A DNA stretch of 37,258 nucleotides. It comes from Helicobacter sp. GTDB taxonomy: Bacteria > Campylobacterota > Campylobacteria > Campylobacterales > Helicobacteraceae. The DNA lies in NCBI RefSeq assembly GCF_017502485.1, contig NZ_JAFVUX010000022.1:1-37258 (forward strand). Reading direction: 5' to 3'. The notes under the pieces are model-generated. The model saw only the letters and a program-made list of their open reading frames with translations. It did not search any database and was not told where the DNA came from. The position numbers and the translations under genes were made by a program. Of the stretch, positions 24,190 through 32,992 are shown in pieces (within the stretch, counting starts at the first letter, position 1; every line of letters starts with the position of its first letter).

Positions 24190-24801
24190 ATGGATTCACT
24201 TAAAACCAAAAAGGAATTTGACTTTGTCTACAAGCACGGATTCTCGCGCTATGGCAAGGGCTTCACTCTTTATGTGTGCAAAATGCCTAGCGATTTTGGG
24301 CAGCTAGCAACCCATCCACGAGTGCGCCTAAGCCAGACCTACCAGAATCCTACCCAGCTCCCCAGGCTCTCTACTAACCTTTCTAGGCTTGGGCTTAGTG
24401 TCTCGCGTAAAGTCGGTAATGCCGTAGCGCGCAATCTCCTAAAACGCCGTGTGAGAATGCTATGCAGAGAGCACAGAGGGATTGCTTATGGCTTTGACTT
24501 AGTCTTCGTAGCTAAGGTTGGAGTGGCAAATATGGGCTTTGTAGAGTTGCAAGAATCTTTCCATAAAACACTTGCCTTTATCTTGCAGCATTTAGGCAAT
24601 AAGCCCACTAAAGCCAGCAGGCACCAAGGTGGTCAAAAAATGCACTTTATAGGCAAGGAATCTAAAGCAAGAGTCGCAGAGACAAGAGCTACAAAGGCAA
24701 AAGAACTACCCCATAGCAAAAATACGCGATTAAAGAGCTGGCAGCTAAGCGTAAAACCTAGCACGCTAGGCAGAAAAGCCCAGCTAGATTCTATGGTATA
24801 G
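24190..24801 (+). CDS. rnpA: Ribonuclease P protein component, enlarged
   Basis: RnpA binds the RNase P RNA and helps position tRNA precursors for 5' cleavage. The start LKTKKEFDFVYKHGFSRYGKG and the RNR motif LSVSRKVGNAVARNLLKRRV (about 69-88) are clear. At 203 residues it is longer than the usual 110-160: an insertion of about 30 residues lies between KMPSDFG and RLGLSVS, and about 65 basic, polar residues follow the fold after LAFILQHLG. Both extras are low in complexity and probably disordered. It lies 14 bases after rpmH. Confidence 0.95.
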   Translation: MDSLKTKKEFDFVYKHGFSRYGKGFTLYVCKMPSDFGQLATHPRVRLSQTYQNPTQLPRLSTNLSRLGLSVSRKVGNAVARNLLKRRVRMLCREHRGIAYGFDLVFVAKVGVANMGFVELQESFHKTLAFILQHLGNKPTKASRHQGGQKMHFIGKESKARVAETRATKAKELPHSKNTRLKSWQLSVKPSTLGRKAQLDSMV

Positions 24802-24807
24802 CCTGTG

Positions 24808-25209
24808 ATGAGCATATACACAAGATCAAATAACCTAAAAAAGAGCATAGCATTTGGACTGTGGAAGTCCTATAAGATTCTGCTCTCTCCTCTGCTTGGT
24901 AACTCTTGTAGATTCTACCCTACTTGCTCGCATTATGCATATTTGCTCCTAGCACACGAGAATCTAGTGTGGGCTTTACCAAAGATTCTCTATCGGCTTG
25001 CGCGCTGCCAGCCATTTAGCCAAGGTGGCATAGAGTATCCCACCATCAAGATCCGCTCCATTGTGCGATTTTATGTGCCTGCTAGACATATCGCACCAAT
25101 ACATATAGGGCGTATTTGTTATTGGCTTATTCCGGTAGAAGCACGCAGAGAGGCAAAAAGCCACGATACGATAAGTCGCTATATCCTTATCCCACACTTA
25201 GGAGCATAA
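24808..25209 (+). CDS. yidD: Membrane protein insertion efficiency factor YidD
   Basis: YidD is a small protein at the inner face of the membrane that aids YidC-dependent insertion. The conserved core is LLSPLLGNSCRFYPTCSHYA, then AHENLVWALPKILYRLARC and QPFSQGGIEYP. The roughly 45 residues after the core (VRFYVPARHIAPI...) are an extension. The ATG at 24808 follows a GTG one codon upstream; either may serve. It lies a few bases after rnpA and before yidC, the usual order. Confidence 0.93.
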   Translation: MSIYTRSNNLKKSIAFGLWKSYKILLSPLLGNSCRFYPTCSHYAYLLLAHENLVWALPKILYRLARCQPFSQGGIEYPTIKIRSIVRFYVPARHIAPIHIGRICYWLIPVEARREAKSHDTISRYILIPHLGA

Positions 25210-25302
25210 ATGCACACAATACATCAACAAAATTCCCCCACAAGCACATTTGCCAGCACAATACTAAAGCGTGCAATGCCACGCATATATTAAGGAACAC
25301 TT

Positions 25303-27045
25303 ATGAAAAAAGACGATACGAACTCTAGAGTTTTACTCGCTGTTGTTATCTCCTTTATTTTTATCATAGTCTATAGCTACTTTGTGCAAGATCCAAGCAA
25401 AAAAGAGCAATATAAAGCCACGCCAAACACAACACAAAGCGCGAACACGGAATCTAGCCAAACCACACAAGAGCAAAACTCCCCTAACTTCGCGCACAGT
25501 CAAGTCGCGCAAGCTAGCCCATTCCAGCAAGCACCAGTGCGTCCCATTATCTCGCGTGTTGTTTCAAATAGCGTAGAAGTGGAGATTGATGATTTAGGGC
25601 GCATAGCGCAAGTTTATTTGAAAGACAAGAAATTCACCACACCAAGACAAGAAGGGTTTTTTAGCCATTTGGGCTGGCTCTTTGGGATAAGCGGGGCAGA
25701 TTCTAAGCCATTAGAAAAGCTTCCACTTCTCGCACCCCAAGCCATTTTCCCCTTAGAAATCCGCTTCCAAGATCAAGCCCTAAACTCCCTTGCCACAAGC
25801 ACTGCTTACAAAGCCTCAGGCACACAGATTGATCTAAGCAAAGATGGCACGCCAAAGACGCTCACGCTCACACAAGCAATGCCAAATATGGTGGTTACCA
25901 AAACTTTGCAGTTTTTCTACGATGAAGATGGACTCAAATATACCCTAAACATCACTATGTCTAAGCCTAAACCTTACGCGCTCTCAAGTGGCATGCGTCC
26001 AATCGCTGATGATGATGGCTATGCATTCCACGGTGTTGTGCTAAAGAGCGGAGGGCTAAATGGCACGATAGAAAAAATCGAAGACAAAGATGCAAAGCCA
26101 GAGGGCGAGTCTTTCACGCAAGTGCCCTTTATATCCGCATCTGACCGCTACTTCACCACGCTACTTTTCACACGCGATGTGCGAGGGCTACACACACAGG
26201 TCGTAGGCGATAATAAGAAGCACCCTATCCCCTACATTATGCTAGATTCTAATATCGAGCTAGAGGGCTATGTAGGACCCAAAAACTACCAACTACTAAA
26301 ATCCATCTATGAGCCACTCACTGATGTCGTGGAGTATGGACTTATCACATTTTTTGCTAAACCTGTGTTCGTGCTTTTGGAGTGGCTCTATATGCTTATG
26401 GGGAACTGGGGCTGGGCAATTATCGGGCTTACTATTATCGTGCGCTTGATTCTCTTCCCTCTTAGCTATAAAGGCATTATGAGTATGCAACGACTTAAAG
26501 ATCTCACGCCTAAAATGAAAGAAATCCAAGAGCAATATAAAGGTGATCCACAAAAAATGCAGATGCATATGATGCAGCTCTATAAAAAACACGGGGCAAA
26601 CCCACTTGGAGGCTGCTTGCCACTCCTACTACAAATCCCCGTATTTTTCGCCATTTATCGTGTGCTTTATAATGCTGTGGAACTTAAAAGCTCGGAGTGG
26701 ATTTTGTGGATACACGATCTCTCTGTAATGGATCCTTACTTCATCTTGCCTATTCTTATGGGTGCTAGTATGTATATCCAGCAAGCTCTCACACCAAATA
26801 CCCTAGATCCTATGCAGGCAAAGATTTTTAAGCTACTGCCTGTCATTTTTACGCTTTTCCTTATCACTTTCCCAGCGGGACTTGTGCTGTATTGGACGAT
26901 AAACAATATCTTTGCAATCGGTATGCAGCTTATTATCAACAAAATCATCGACAAGCAAAGAGCCCTAGAAATCGCCAAGCACAAAAAGCCTCACAAAGAT
27001 CAAGTAAAAGCCGACACTAAGGAACAAAGGAACAGTAAAGTATGA
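25303..27045 (+). CDS. yidC: Membrane protein insertase YidC
   Basis: YidC inserts and folds inner-membrane proteins, alone or with SecYEG. At 580 residues it is the gram-negative form: an N-terminal transmembrane helix (about 9-28), a disordered Gln/Thr/Ser-rich linker, a large periplasmic beta-domain (about 80-340) and the conserved membrane core starting near FFAKPVFVLLEWLYML, with IGLTIIVRLILFPLSYKG carrying the functional arginine and LGGCLPLLLQIPVFFAIYRV. AAGGAAC precedes the ATG. Its last bases overlap the jag start (ATGA), so the two are translationally coupled. Confidence 0.97.
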   Translation: MKKDDTNSRVLLAVVISFIFIIVYSYFVQDPSKKEQYKATPNTTQSANTESSQTTQEQNSPNFAHSQVAQASPFQQAPVRPIISRVVSNSVEVEIDDLGRIAQVYLKDKKFTTPRQEGFFSHLGWLFGISGADSKPLEKLPLLAPQAIFPLEIRFQDQALNSLATSTAYKASGTQIDLSKDGTPKTLTLTQAMPNMVVTKTLQFFYDEDGLKYTLNITMSKPKPYALSSGMRPIADDDGYAFHGVVLKSGGLNGTIEKIEDKDAKPEGESFTQVPFISASDRYFTTLLFTRDVRGLHTQVVGDNKKHPIPYIMLDSNIELEGYVGPKNYQLLKSIYEPLTDVVEYGLITFFAKPVFVLLEWLYMLMGNWGWAIIGLTIIVRLILFPLSYKGIMSMQRLKDLTPKMKEIQEQYKGDPQKMQMHMMQLYKKHGANPLGGCLPLLLQIPVFFAIYRVLYNAVELKSSEWILWIHDLSVMDPYFILPILMGASMYIQQALTPNTLDPMQAKIFKLLPVIFTLFLITFPAGLVLYWTINNIFAIGMQLIINKIIDKQRALEIAKHKKPHKDQVKADTKEQRNSKV

Positions 27046-27803
27046 AAAAAATCACTGCCCCTACATTGCAAGAAGCCCTAAGCCAAGCAGCCTTGGAGTT
27101 TGGCTGCTCTGTAACGGAACTAGAATATGAAGTGATCCAATATGAATCTAGCGGATTTTTAGGGCTATTTAAAAAACAAGCAATCATCATCGCACACACC
27201 AAAGATAGCACACCTACTTCTTCAAGTCTCAAGCATTCTAACAGCACTACGCAACAATCAAAGCCAGTACAAAGCAATAGTGCGGAGTTTTTTGACGCTT
27301 CAGAGTTTATCAAAGATCCAGAGCCAAAGCAGACATTCCAAACTAGAGAAGAAATCATCGCAGAAATCACTACTTCCATCAAAGAAATGCTTAGTTTGAT
27401 GCCTTATAAAATTAGCACCATTCAAGTAAGCTTTAGCGATCCACAAACACTCTATATTTTCCTAGATGGAGCAGACTCTGCTTTACTCATTGGCGAGAGA
27501 GGCTACCGCTACAAGGCTCTATCGTATTTGCTATTTAATTGGATTCAGCCAGCTTATGGCTACAATATCCGCCTAGAAATCGCGCAGTTTTTACAAAATC
27601 AAGAAGAAGCCATAGATGCGTATTTAGTAGGAATTATCAATGAAGTGCGCCGAGAGGGGAAAGCCCAGACAAAACCTCTTGATGGAGTTTTAGCCTTTAT
27701 CGCATTAAAAAAACTGCGCAATACATTCCCAGATAAATATATCTCTTTCCGCCAAAATGCACAAAATGAGCGATATATCATCATTAACGATTTTTATCGC
27801 TAG
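27042..27803 (+). CDS. jag: Jag/KhpB-type RNA-binding protein
   Basis: This 253-residue protein has an N-terminal Jag domain (KKITAPTLQEALSQAALEFG then GFLGLFKKQAII), a linker rich in Ser, Thr and Gln, and a KH-like domain with the loop IGERGYRYKALSYLLF. The C-terminal region occupies the place of an R3H domain (LKKLRNTFPDKYISFRQN and ERYIII), but the canonical R-x3-H pair is not obvious. In other bacteria KhpB binds many small RNAs and affects cell division and envelope growth. It overlaps yidC by 4 bases and mnmE follows 21 bases later. Confidence 0.88.
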   Translation: MKKITAPTLQEALSQAALEFGCSVTELEYEVIQYESSGFLGLFKKQAIIIAHTKDSTPTSSSLKHSNSTTQQSKPVQSNSAEFFDASEFIKDPEPKQTFQTREEIIAEITTSIKEMLSLMPYKISTIQVSFSDPQTLYIFLDGADSALLIGERGYRYKALSYLLFNWIQPAYGYNIRLEIAQFLQNQEEAIDAYLVGIINEVRREGKAQTKPLDGVLAFIALKKLRNTFPDKYISFRQNAQNERYIIINDFYR

Positions 27804-27824
27804 ATTCTAGCTAGTGGGTTCATA

Positions 27825-29189
27825 GTGCAAGGGACGATTGTAGCCATTGCTACTCCTAGTGGCGTTGGTGGGATTTGCATTGTGCGTCTAAGTGGCAAGC
27901 AAGCAAAGCAAATTGCTCGCACCATTACCAAAAAGCCCGCATTTACCCCCAGATATGCAACACTAAGCTTGCTTTATGATGCGCAAGACGCGCTTATTGA
28001 TGAAGCGATCGTGCTGTATTTCCAAGCTCCTAAAAGCTATACCGGTGAAGATGTAATCGAATTTCAATGCCACGGCGGAGAAATCATCGGGCGCAAAGTG
28101 CTTAATGAATGTTTGCTACTAGGAGCTAGAATCGCTAGAGCTGGGGAATTTACCAAGCGTGCGTATTTAAATGGGCGACTTGATCTCGCCCAAGCAAATG
28201 CTATCGCCCAAATGATCACCACAAGAGACGCTTCTTTTCAAAGTGCGCTTTTAAAACAACTCAAAGGCGACTTAGGAACATTTGTAGAGCAAGTGCGCAC
28301 AAGTCTTGTGAATGCGCTAGCGCACACAGAAGTAATGATCGATTATAGTGAAGAAGACATTCCAAGCGATATTATCACTAGAATCCACTCTATGCTAGAG
28401 TCCCTTGCCACGCGCCTAGACAATATCTACACTTTTTCTAAAGCACGCCCAAGTCAAGGGCATAGTCTCTGCCTTATTGGCAAGCCAAATGTGGGCAAGT
28501 CATCCTTGCTTAATGCACTTTTACTCTATGAACGCGCCATAACTTCCCCCATAGCAGGCACGACACGCGATAGGATCGAAGAAGATTTATTCATAGGCTC
28601 TCACCGTGTGCGACTCATTGACACAGCTGGCATACACACAAGCAACGACCCCCTAGAATCTAAAGGGATAGAAAAAAGCCTACAAGCCCTAAAAGAAGCA
28701 AGCATAATCCTTGTCGTTTTTGATGGATCGCGCCCATTAGATCCACAAGATGAAGTGATAATAACACTCGTGCAAGAAGAGTCCGCAAGCCGCCAAAGCC
28801 CCCCCACCATACTCCCTATAATCAACAAATGCGACTTGCCAGCTATGCTTGATACCGTCGCATTACAGAAGCTAGATTCTGGCTCTACCATAGCTATTAA
28901 CGCGCTCAATAAGCCAGAAACTGCTAGCACACTTTATAGCGCAATCGCGCAGGCTCTCGCACAAGAATCCTACCAAGACATCATCCTAAGCGCACCCTAT
29001 CAACAAGAAGCAATCGCACAAACACAAGCGCATATCCACAAAGCCTGCACCAAGCTAGAGTCCCTAGAGCTAGAGCTTTTTGCCTACCATATCAAAGATG
29101 CCCTAGAATCCATAGGTTTCATCACCCACCCCTATAATAGCGAAGAAATACTTGATAGTATGTTTGGGCAGTTTTGCCTAGGCAAGTAA
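27825..29189 (+). CDS. mnmE: tRNA modification GTPase MnmE
   Basis: MnmE with MnmG modifies the wobble uridine of certain tRNAs (cmnm5U). At 454 residues it shows the N-terminal TIVAIATPSGVGGICIVRLSG, GEDVIEFQCHGG, the G1 loop GKPNVGKSS (219-227), the G3 motif DTAGIH (from about 266) and NKCD as G4. The C-terminal FCLGK carries the essential cysteine (Cys451). The start codon is GTG with only a weak ribosome-binding site. uppS follows 32 bases later. Confidence 0.97.
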   Translation: MQGTIVAIATPSGVGGICIVRLSGKQAKQIARTITKKPAFTPRYATLSLLYDAQDALIDEAIVLYFQAPKSYTGEDVIEFQCHGGEIIGRKVLNECLLLGARIARAGEFTKRAYLNGRLDLAQANAIAQMITTRDASFQSALLKQLKGDLGTFVEQVRTSLVNALAHTEVMIDYSEEDIPSDIITRIHSMLESLATRLDNIYTFSKARPSQGHSLCLIGKPNVGKSSLLNALLLYERAITSPIAGTTRDRIEEDLFIGSHRVRLIDTAGIHTSNDPLESKGIEKSLQALKEASIILVVFDGSRPLDPQDEVIITLVQEESASRQSPPTILPIINKCDLPAMLDTVALQKLDSGSTIAINALNKPETASTLYSAIAQALAQESYQDIILSAPYQQEAIAQTQAHIHKACTKLESLELELFAYHIKDALESIGFITHPYNSEEILDSMFGQFCLGK

Positions 29190-29221
29190 CTAGCAGTGGA
29201 TTCCATTACCAAAGGATATAT

Positions 29222-29935
29222 ATGCAAAATTCCCTAAATCATCTAGCAATTATTATGGACGGCAATGGCAGATGGGCACAGCTACAAGGCAAGGGACGAC
29301 AAGCAGGACATAAAAAAGGGGCGAGCAATGTCCGTATCATCACAAATTGGTGCGCCAAACACAATATCGCCCATCTTACACTCTATGCCTTCTCCACAGA
29401 GAATTGGAATCGCCCTAAAACAGAGGTTGATTTCCTTATGAAGCTCTTGGAGCGATATTTGCGCGATGAAGCAGAGACCTACCACGATAATGGAATTAGA
29501 TTCCGCGCGATTGGGGATATTGCGTTTTTCTCCGAGCCACTAAAGCATCTAATCCTTGACCTAGAGTCCGCCACCTCCCACTACACCACCCTAACCCAAA
29601 CCCTAGCTCTAAACTACGGCTCACGCAATGAGATCGCAAGAGCTTGCCACAAGATTCTACTAGCCAACGCGTTTGATCATAGCCAAAGTCCGCAAGAAGC
29701 AGCCAAAGCCCTAGAATCTACTATTAATGCCGCGCTTGATACCGCAGATATGCCAGATGTGGATTTACTCATCCGCACAGGTGGCGAGCAGCGACTCTCA
29801 AACTTCTTGCTTTGGCAAGCAAGCTACGCAGAGCTTGCCTTTAGCCAAACACTTTGGCCAGATTTTAGCACCGATGAGCTAGCTATCATCATTGATGACT
29901 TCCGCGTGCGCACAAGGCGATTTGGCGCACTCTAA
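29222..29935 (+). CDS. uppS: Undecaprenyl diphosphate synthase
   Basis: UppS makes the C55 lipid carrier for peptidoglycan and surface glycans. The 237-residue protein starts MQNSLNHLAIIMDGNGRWA with the catalytic Asp13, followed by GHKKGA, the conserved YAFSTENWNRP, NYGSRNEI and DLLIRTGGEQRLSNFLLWQ. The ATG at 29222 was chosen because AAAGGATAT lies directly before it and the fold begins there; a longer frame from 29174 would overlap mnmE. It is the last gene of the rpmH block. Confidence 0.97.
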   Translation: MQNSLNHLAIIMDGNGRWAQLQGKGRQAGHKKGASNVRIITNWCAKHNIAHLTLYAFSTENWNRPKTEVDFLMKLLERYLRDEAETYHDNGIRFRAIGDIAFFSEPLKHLILDLESATSHYTTLTQTLALNYGSRNEIARACHKILLANAFDHSQSPQEAAKALESTINAALDTADMPDVDLLIRTGGEQRLSNFLLWQASYAELAFSQTLWPDFSTDELAIIIDDFRVRTRRFGAL

Positions 29936-30020
29936 TCACAACTATCACAGACAGAGCGTGTAAAACTTTTAAACACACAAAAAGTTAAGAAATAATTAAA
30001 CTTAGCATAATGCAAGATTT

Positions 30021-30028
30021 GCTATACT
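30021..30028 (+). promoter_or_regulatory. Candidate acnB promoter (-10)
   Basis: TATACT (30023-30028), preceded by TTTGC, forms an extended -10-like element about 85 bases before the acnB start. This predicts a leader of about 78 nucleotides that includes the hairpin at 30048-30085. Confidence 0.45.
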
Positions 30029-30047
30029 AAGCAATCCCAAAGCAAGA

Positions 30048-30085
30048 CTACCGCGCACCCACGCACCTAAGCGTAGGCGTGGTAG
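30048..30085 (+). promoter_or_regulatory. Stem-loop in the acnB leader
   Basis: CTACC (30048-30052) pairs with GGTAG (30081-30085), then a G-T pair and CGC/GCG extend the stem; after a small internal loop, ACGC/GCGT closes the loop ACCTAA. The ribosome-binding site AAGGAG lies 14 bases after it. A post-transcriptional control element is plausible; no known riboswitch family is recognised. Confidence 0.45.
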
Positions 30086-30113
30086 CTTCCAAGGAAAGAA
30101 AGGAGATAGACCT

Positions 30114-32684
30114 ATGCAAGCATTTATCACGGATTACAACAAGGCTTTACAAGAGCGAGCGCAAGAAGGAGTCCCGCCACTTCCACTTACCCCAGCGCAA
30201 GTTGGCGAAGTGATCAAAATCCTACTAGACTCTAGTGCTAGCAAGGAGCAACAAGATCTCGCACTAGATCTTTTGAGCAATCGCGTAAGCCCGGGTGTCG
30301 ATGAGGGGGCTAAACTTAAAGCGGAGTTTTTAGGAGAAATTATCGCAGGTAAATCCTGCAAGAATATTTCCCCTGAGCTAGCAGCAAAGCTACTTGGCAC
30401 AATGCTAGGTGGATACAATGTTCCCTACCTTATCAAAGCCCTAGAGTCTAGCGATGAGCAAGTGGCAAAAACTGCAGCCAATGGGTTAAAACACACGCTA
30501 CTTATCTATGATGCCTTTGACACCATCGCCCAAATGTCTAAAACATCCCCACTAGCTAAGGAGATTATCGAGTCATGGGCGAATGCAGAGTGGTTTCTCC
30601 ACAAAGACGCTCTACCACAAGAGATTAAACTCGCCGTACTTAAAATCGATGGCGAGACAAACACCGATGATCTAAGCCCAGCGAGCGATGCTTTCACAAG
30701 AAGCGATATACCCCTACACGCTAAAGCTATGTTAAAAAGTCGTGTTGAGAACTACGAAACACGCATAGAAAATATCAAAAAAATCGCCAAAGACAATAAC
30801 GCTAGTGTCGTGTATGTCGGCGATGTAGTAGGAACAGGTAGTAGCCGAAAGTCTGCTTGCAACTCTATCGTATGGCACTTTGGCAATGACATCCCCTATG
30901 TGCCAAACAAAAAAAGCGGTGGCTTTGTGATTGGTAGCATAATCGCGCCAATATTCTTTGCCACTTGTGAAGATAGTGGCTGCCTACCTGTGGTAGCCAA
31001 TGTTGATAAGCTCCAAGAAGGTGATATTATCACTCTTAAGCCTTATAGCGGTGAGATCATCAAGAATGGCGAGGTAGTAAGCACTTTTAGCCTAAGTCCA
31101 AACACAATCTTTGATGAAATCCGTGCAGGAGGACGCATCCCCCTTATCATCGGTAGAGGGCTTACCAACAAGGCACGCAAACTCCTAGGACTAGGCGAGT
31201 TTGAAGGCTTTGCTAAACCAGCCCAGCCAGAATCTAGCCAAAAAGGCTTCACCCTAGCGCAAAAAATGGTCGGTCGTGCGTGCGGGAAAGATGGTGTGCG
31301 AGCGGGCGAATACTGCGAGCCAATCGCTACAACCGTAGGTAGCCAAGACACCACCGGTGCGATGACACGAGATGAAGTCAAAGAGCTTGCTAGCTTGAGT
31401 TATAGTGCGGATTTTGTAATGCAAAGCTTCTGTCACACAGCAGCCTACCCGAAGCCTGCTGATGTGAGCTTGCAAGCGACTTTACCAGATTTTATGCGCA
31501 ATCGTGGTGGCGTGGCTCTACGCCCTAAAGATGGTGTGATCCACTCTTGGCTTAATCGTTTCTGCTTGCCAGATACCGTTGGCACAGGCGGGGACTCACA
31601 CACACGCTTCCCCATTGGCATTAGTTTCCCAGCTGGGAGCGGGCTTGTAGCCTTTGCGGCAGTTACAGGCTCTATGCCACTCAATATGCCAGAATCCGTG
31701 CTTGTGCGCTTTAAAGGCAAGATGAATCCGGGTATTACCCTACGCGATCTTGTAAATGCGATCCCTTACTATGCAATCAAGCAAGGGCTTCTAACCGTCC
31801 CCAAACAAAACAAAAAGAATATCTTTAGTGGCAAAATCCTAGAGATAGAAGGGCTTGAAGACATCAAAGTCGAGCAGGCATTTGAGCTAAGCGATGCAAG
31901 TGCCGAGCGCAGTGCGGCAGCTTGCACCATAGCTTTAAACAAAGAGCCTATTATCGAATACCTAGAATCTAACATTTCTCTTATCAATGCGATGATCAAA
32001 GACGGCTATGGCGATGCCAAGACTCTAGCGCGCCGAGCAGAGAAAATGCGCGAGTGGATCAACAATCCTGTGCTATTAAGAGCAGATAAAGATGCCGAGT
32101 ATGCCGCAGTGATTGAGATTGACCTAAGCGAGATCAAAGATCCTATCCTAGCCTGCCCAAATGACCCCGATGATGTAGCCACTCTTAGTGAGATTCTAGC
32201 TGATCCTAAACGCCCCAAAAATATTGATGAAGTTTTCATCGGCAGCTGTATGACAAATATCGGGCATTTTAGGGCATTTGGCGAGATTATGAAAAACGAA
32301 GGGCAGAGTGCCACACGCACTTGGCTAGTCCCACCGACAAAAATGGATTCTAAGCAGCTAAGTGATGAGGGCTACTTCTCACTCTTTGGTGCAGCAGGTG
32401 CTAGGATCGAAGTGCCGGGATGTAGCCTATGTATGGGTAATCAAGCGCGCGTAAAAGATAATGCCGTGGTTTTTTCCACTTCTACAAGAAACTTTGACAA
32501 TCGTATGGGCAAGGGTGCGCAAGTGTATCTAGGTAGTGCAGAGCTAGGTGCGGTGTGCGCTAAGCTTGGGCGACTTCCCAGCCTTGAAGAGTATCTCCAA
32601 ATCGTCCCACAAAAGCTAGGACAAAACACTGCTAAAGTCTATAAATACCTAGAATTTGACAAGATCAAAGACTTCGCCCTATAA
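30114..32684 (+). CDS. acnB: Aconitate hydratase B
   Basis: AcnB isomerises citrate to isocitrate in the TCA cycle through a [4Fe-4S] cluster; in other bacteria the apo-form binds mRNA and acts as an iron/oxidation sensor. At 856 residues it has the AcnB order: an N-terminal helical HEAT-like domain, then the swivel domain with [12 protein letters not shown] and [16 protein letters not shown], then the catalytic core with [20 protein letters not shown]. The cluster cysteines are at about 712 (GSCMTN), 770 and 773 (GCSLCMGN). AAGGAG lies 8 bases before the ATG. It stands alone with its own promoter and a 3' hairpin. Confidence 0.98.
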   Translation: MQAFITDYNKALQERAQEGVPPLPLTPAQVGEVIKILLDSSASKEQQDLALDLLSNRVSPGVDEGAKLKAEFLGEIIAGKSCKNISPELAAKLLGTMLGGYNVPYLIKALESSDEQVAKTAANGLKHTLLIYDAFDTIAQMSKTSPLAKEIIESWANAEWFLHKDALPQEIKLAVLKIDGETNTDDLSPASDAFTRSDIPLHAKAMLKSRVENYETRIENIKKIAKDNNASVVYVGDVVGTGSSRKSACNSIVWHFGNDIPYVPNKKSGGFVIGSIIAPIFFATCEDSGCLPVVANVDKLQEGDIITLKPYSGEIIKNGEVVSTFSLSPNTIFDEIRAGGRIPLIIGRGLTNKARKLLGLGEFEGFAKPAQPESSQKGFTLAQKMVGRACGKDGVRAGEYCEPIATTVGSQDTTGAMTRDEVKELASLSYSADFVMQSFCHTAAYPKPADVSLQATLPDFMRNRGGVALRPKDGVIHSWLNRFCLPDTVGTGGDSHTRFPIGISFPAGSGLVAFAAVTGSMPLNMPESVLVRFKGKMNPGITLRDLVNAIPYYAIKQGLLTVPKQNKKNIFSGKILEIEGLEDIKVEQAFELSDASAERSAAACTIALNKEPIIEYLESNISLINAMIKDGYGDAKTLARRAEKMREWINNPVLLRADKDAEYAAVIEIDLSEIKDPILACPNDPDDVATLSEILADPKRPKNIDEVFIGSCMTNIGHFRAFGEIMKNEGQSATRTWLVPPTKMDSKQLSDEGYFSLFGAAGARIEVPGCSLCMGNQARVKDNAVVFSTSTRNFDNRMGKGAQVYLGSAELGAVCAKLGRLPSLEEYLQIVPQKLGQNTAKVYKYLEFDKIKDFAL

Positions 32685-32691
32685 CTCTCCC

Positions 32692-32717
32692 AGCTTTAAG
32701 CGCGTGCGCTTAAAGCT
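32692..32717 (+). terminator. Hairpin after acnB
   Basis: AGCTTTAAGCGC and GCGCTTAAAGCT are perfect complements separated by GT, giving a stem of about 11 base pairs starting 7 bases after the acnB stop. No T run follows, so termination may be weak or factor-dependent, or the hairpin may serve to stabilise the mRNA. Confidence 0.5.
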
Positions 32718-32771
32718 AGCCCACAATCCAAGACCCACACCCTTTAAGGAGCATTTCAAGCAATAAAGCAT

Positions 32772-32941
32772 TTGCAAGAGCCTAGCACTACTGCAAAAAG
32801 TCGATTAGGGGTGGGGCAGCAAAGTAATGCAGGCCCAAAGCTAGATTCTAGCTCGCAAGCCCAAAACCCAAGCTACCACAAGACAAATCCCTATCCAAAC
32901 TCCACTTGCACCACCAATGAACTCCCAAACACGCTAAAAAT
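32772..32941 (+). pseudogene. N-terminal fragment of the helicase gene, out of frame with the rest
   Basis: This frame ends ...TTNELPNTLK and then runs into a stop at 32958-32960. Adding one A to the A5 run at 32936-32940 would join it to the frame NQFKNALTDKNITHLAFLMG, which continues directly into the helicase at 32993. AAGGAG is at 32746-32751 but no standard start lies at a normal distance; TTG 32772 is only one possibility. It is either a real inactivating or switching frameshift or a sequencing error. Confidence 0.6.
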
Positions 32942-32992
32942 CAGTTCAAAAACGCCCTAACAGACAAAAATATCACGCACTTAGCCTTTCTT

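Noticed and set aside
25210-25293. 27-codon frame between yidD and yidC
   Set aside because: Too short, with no homology pattern; probably just spacer.
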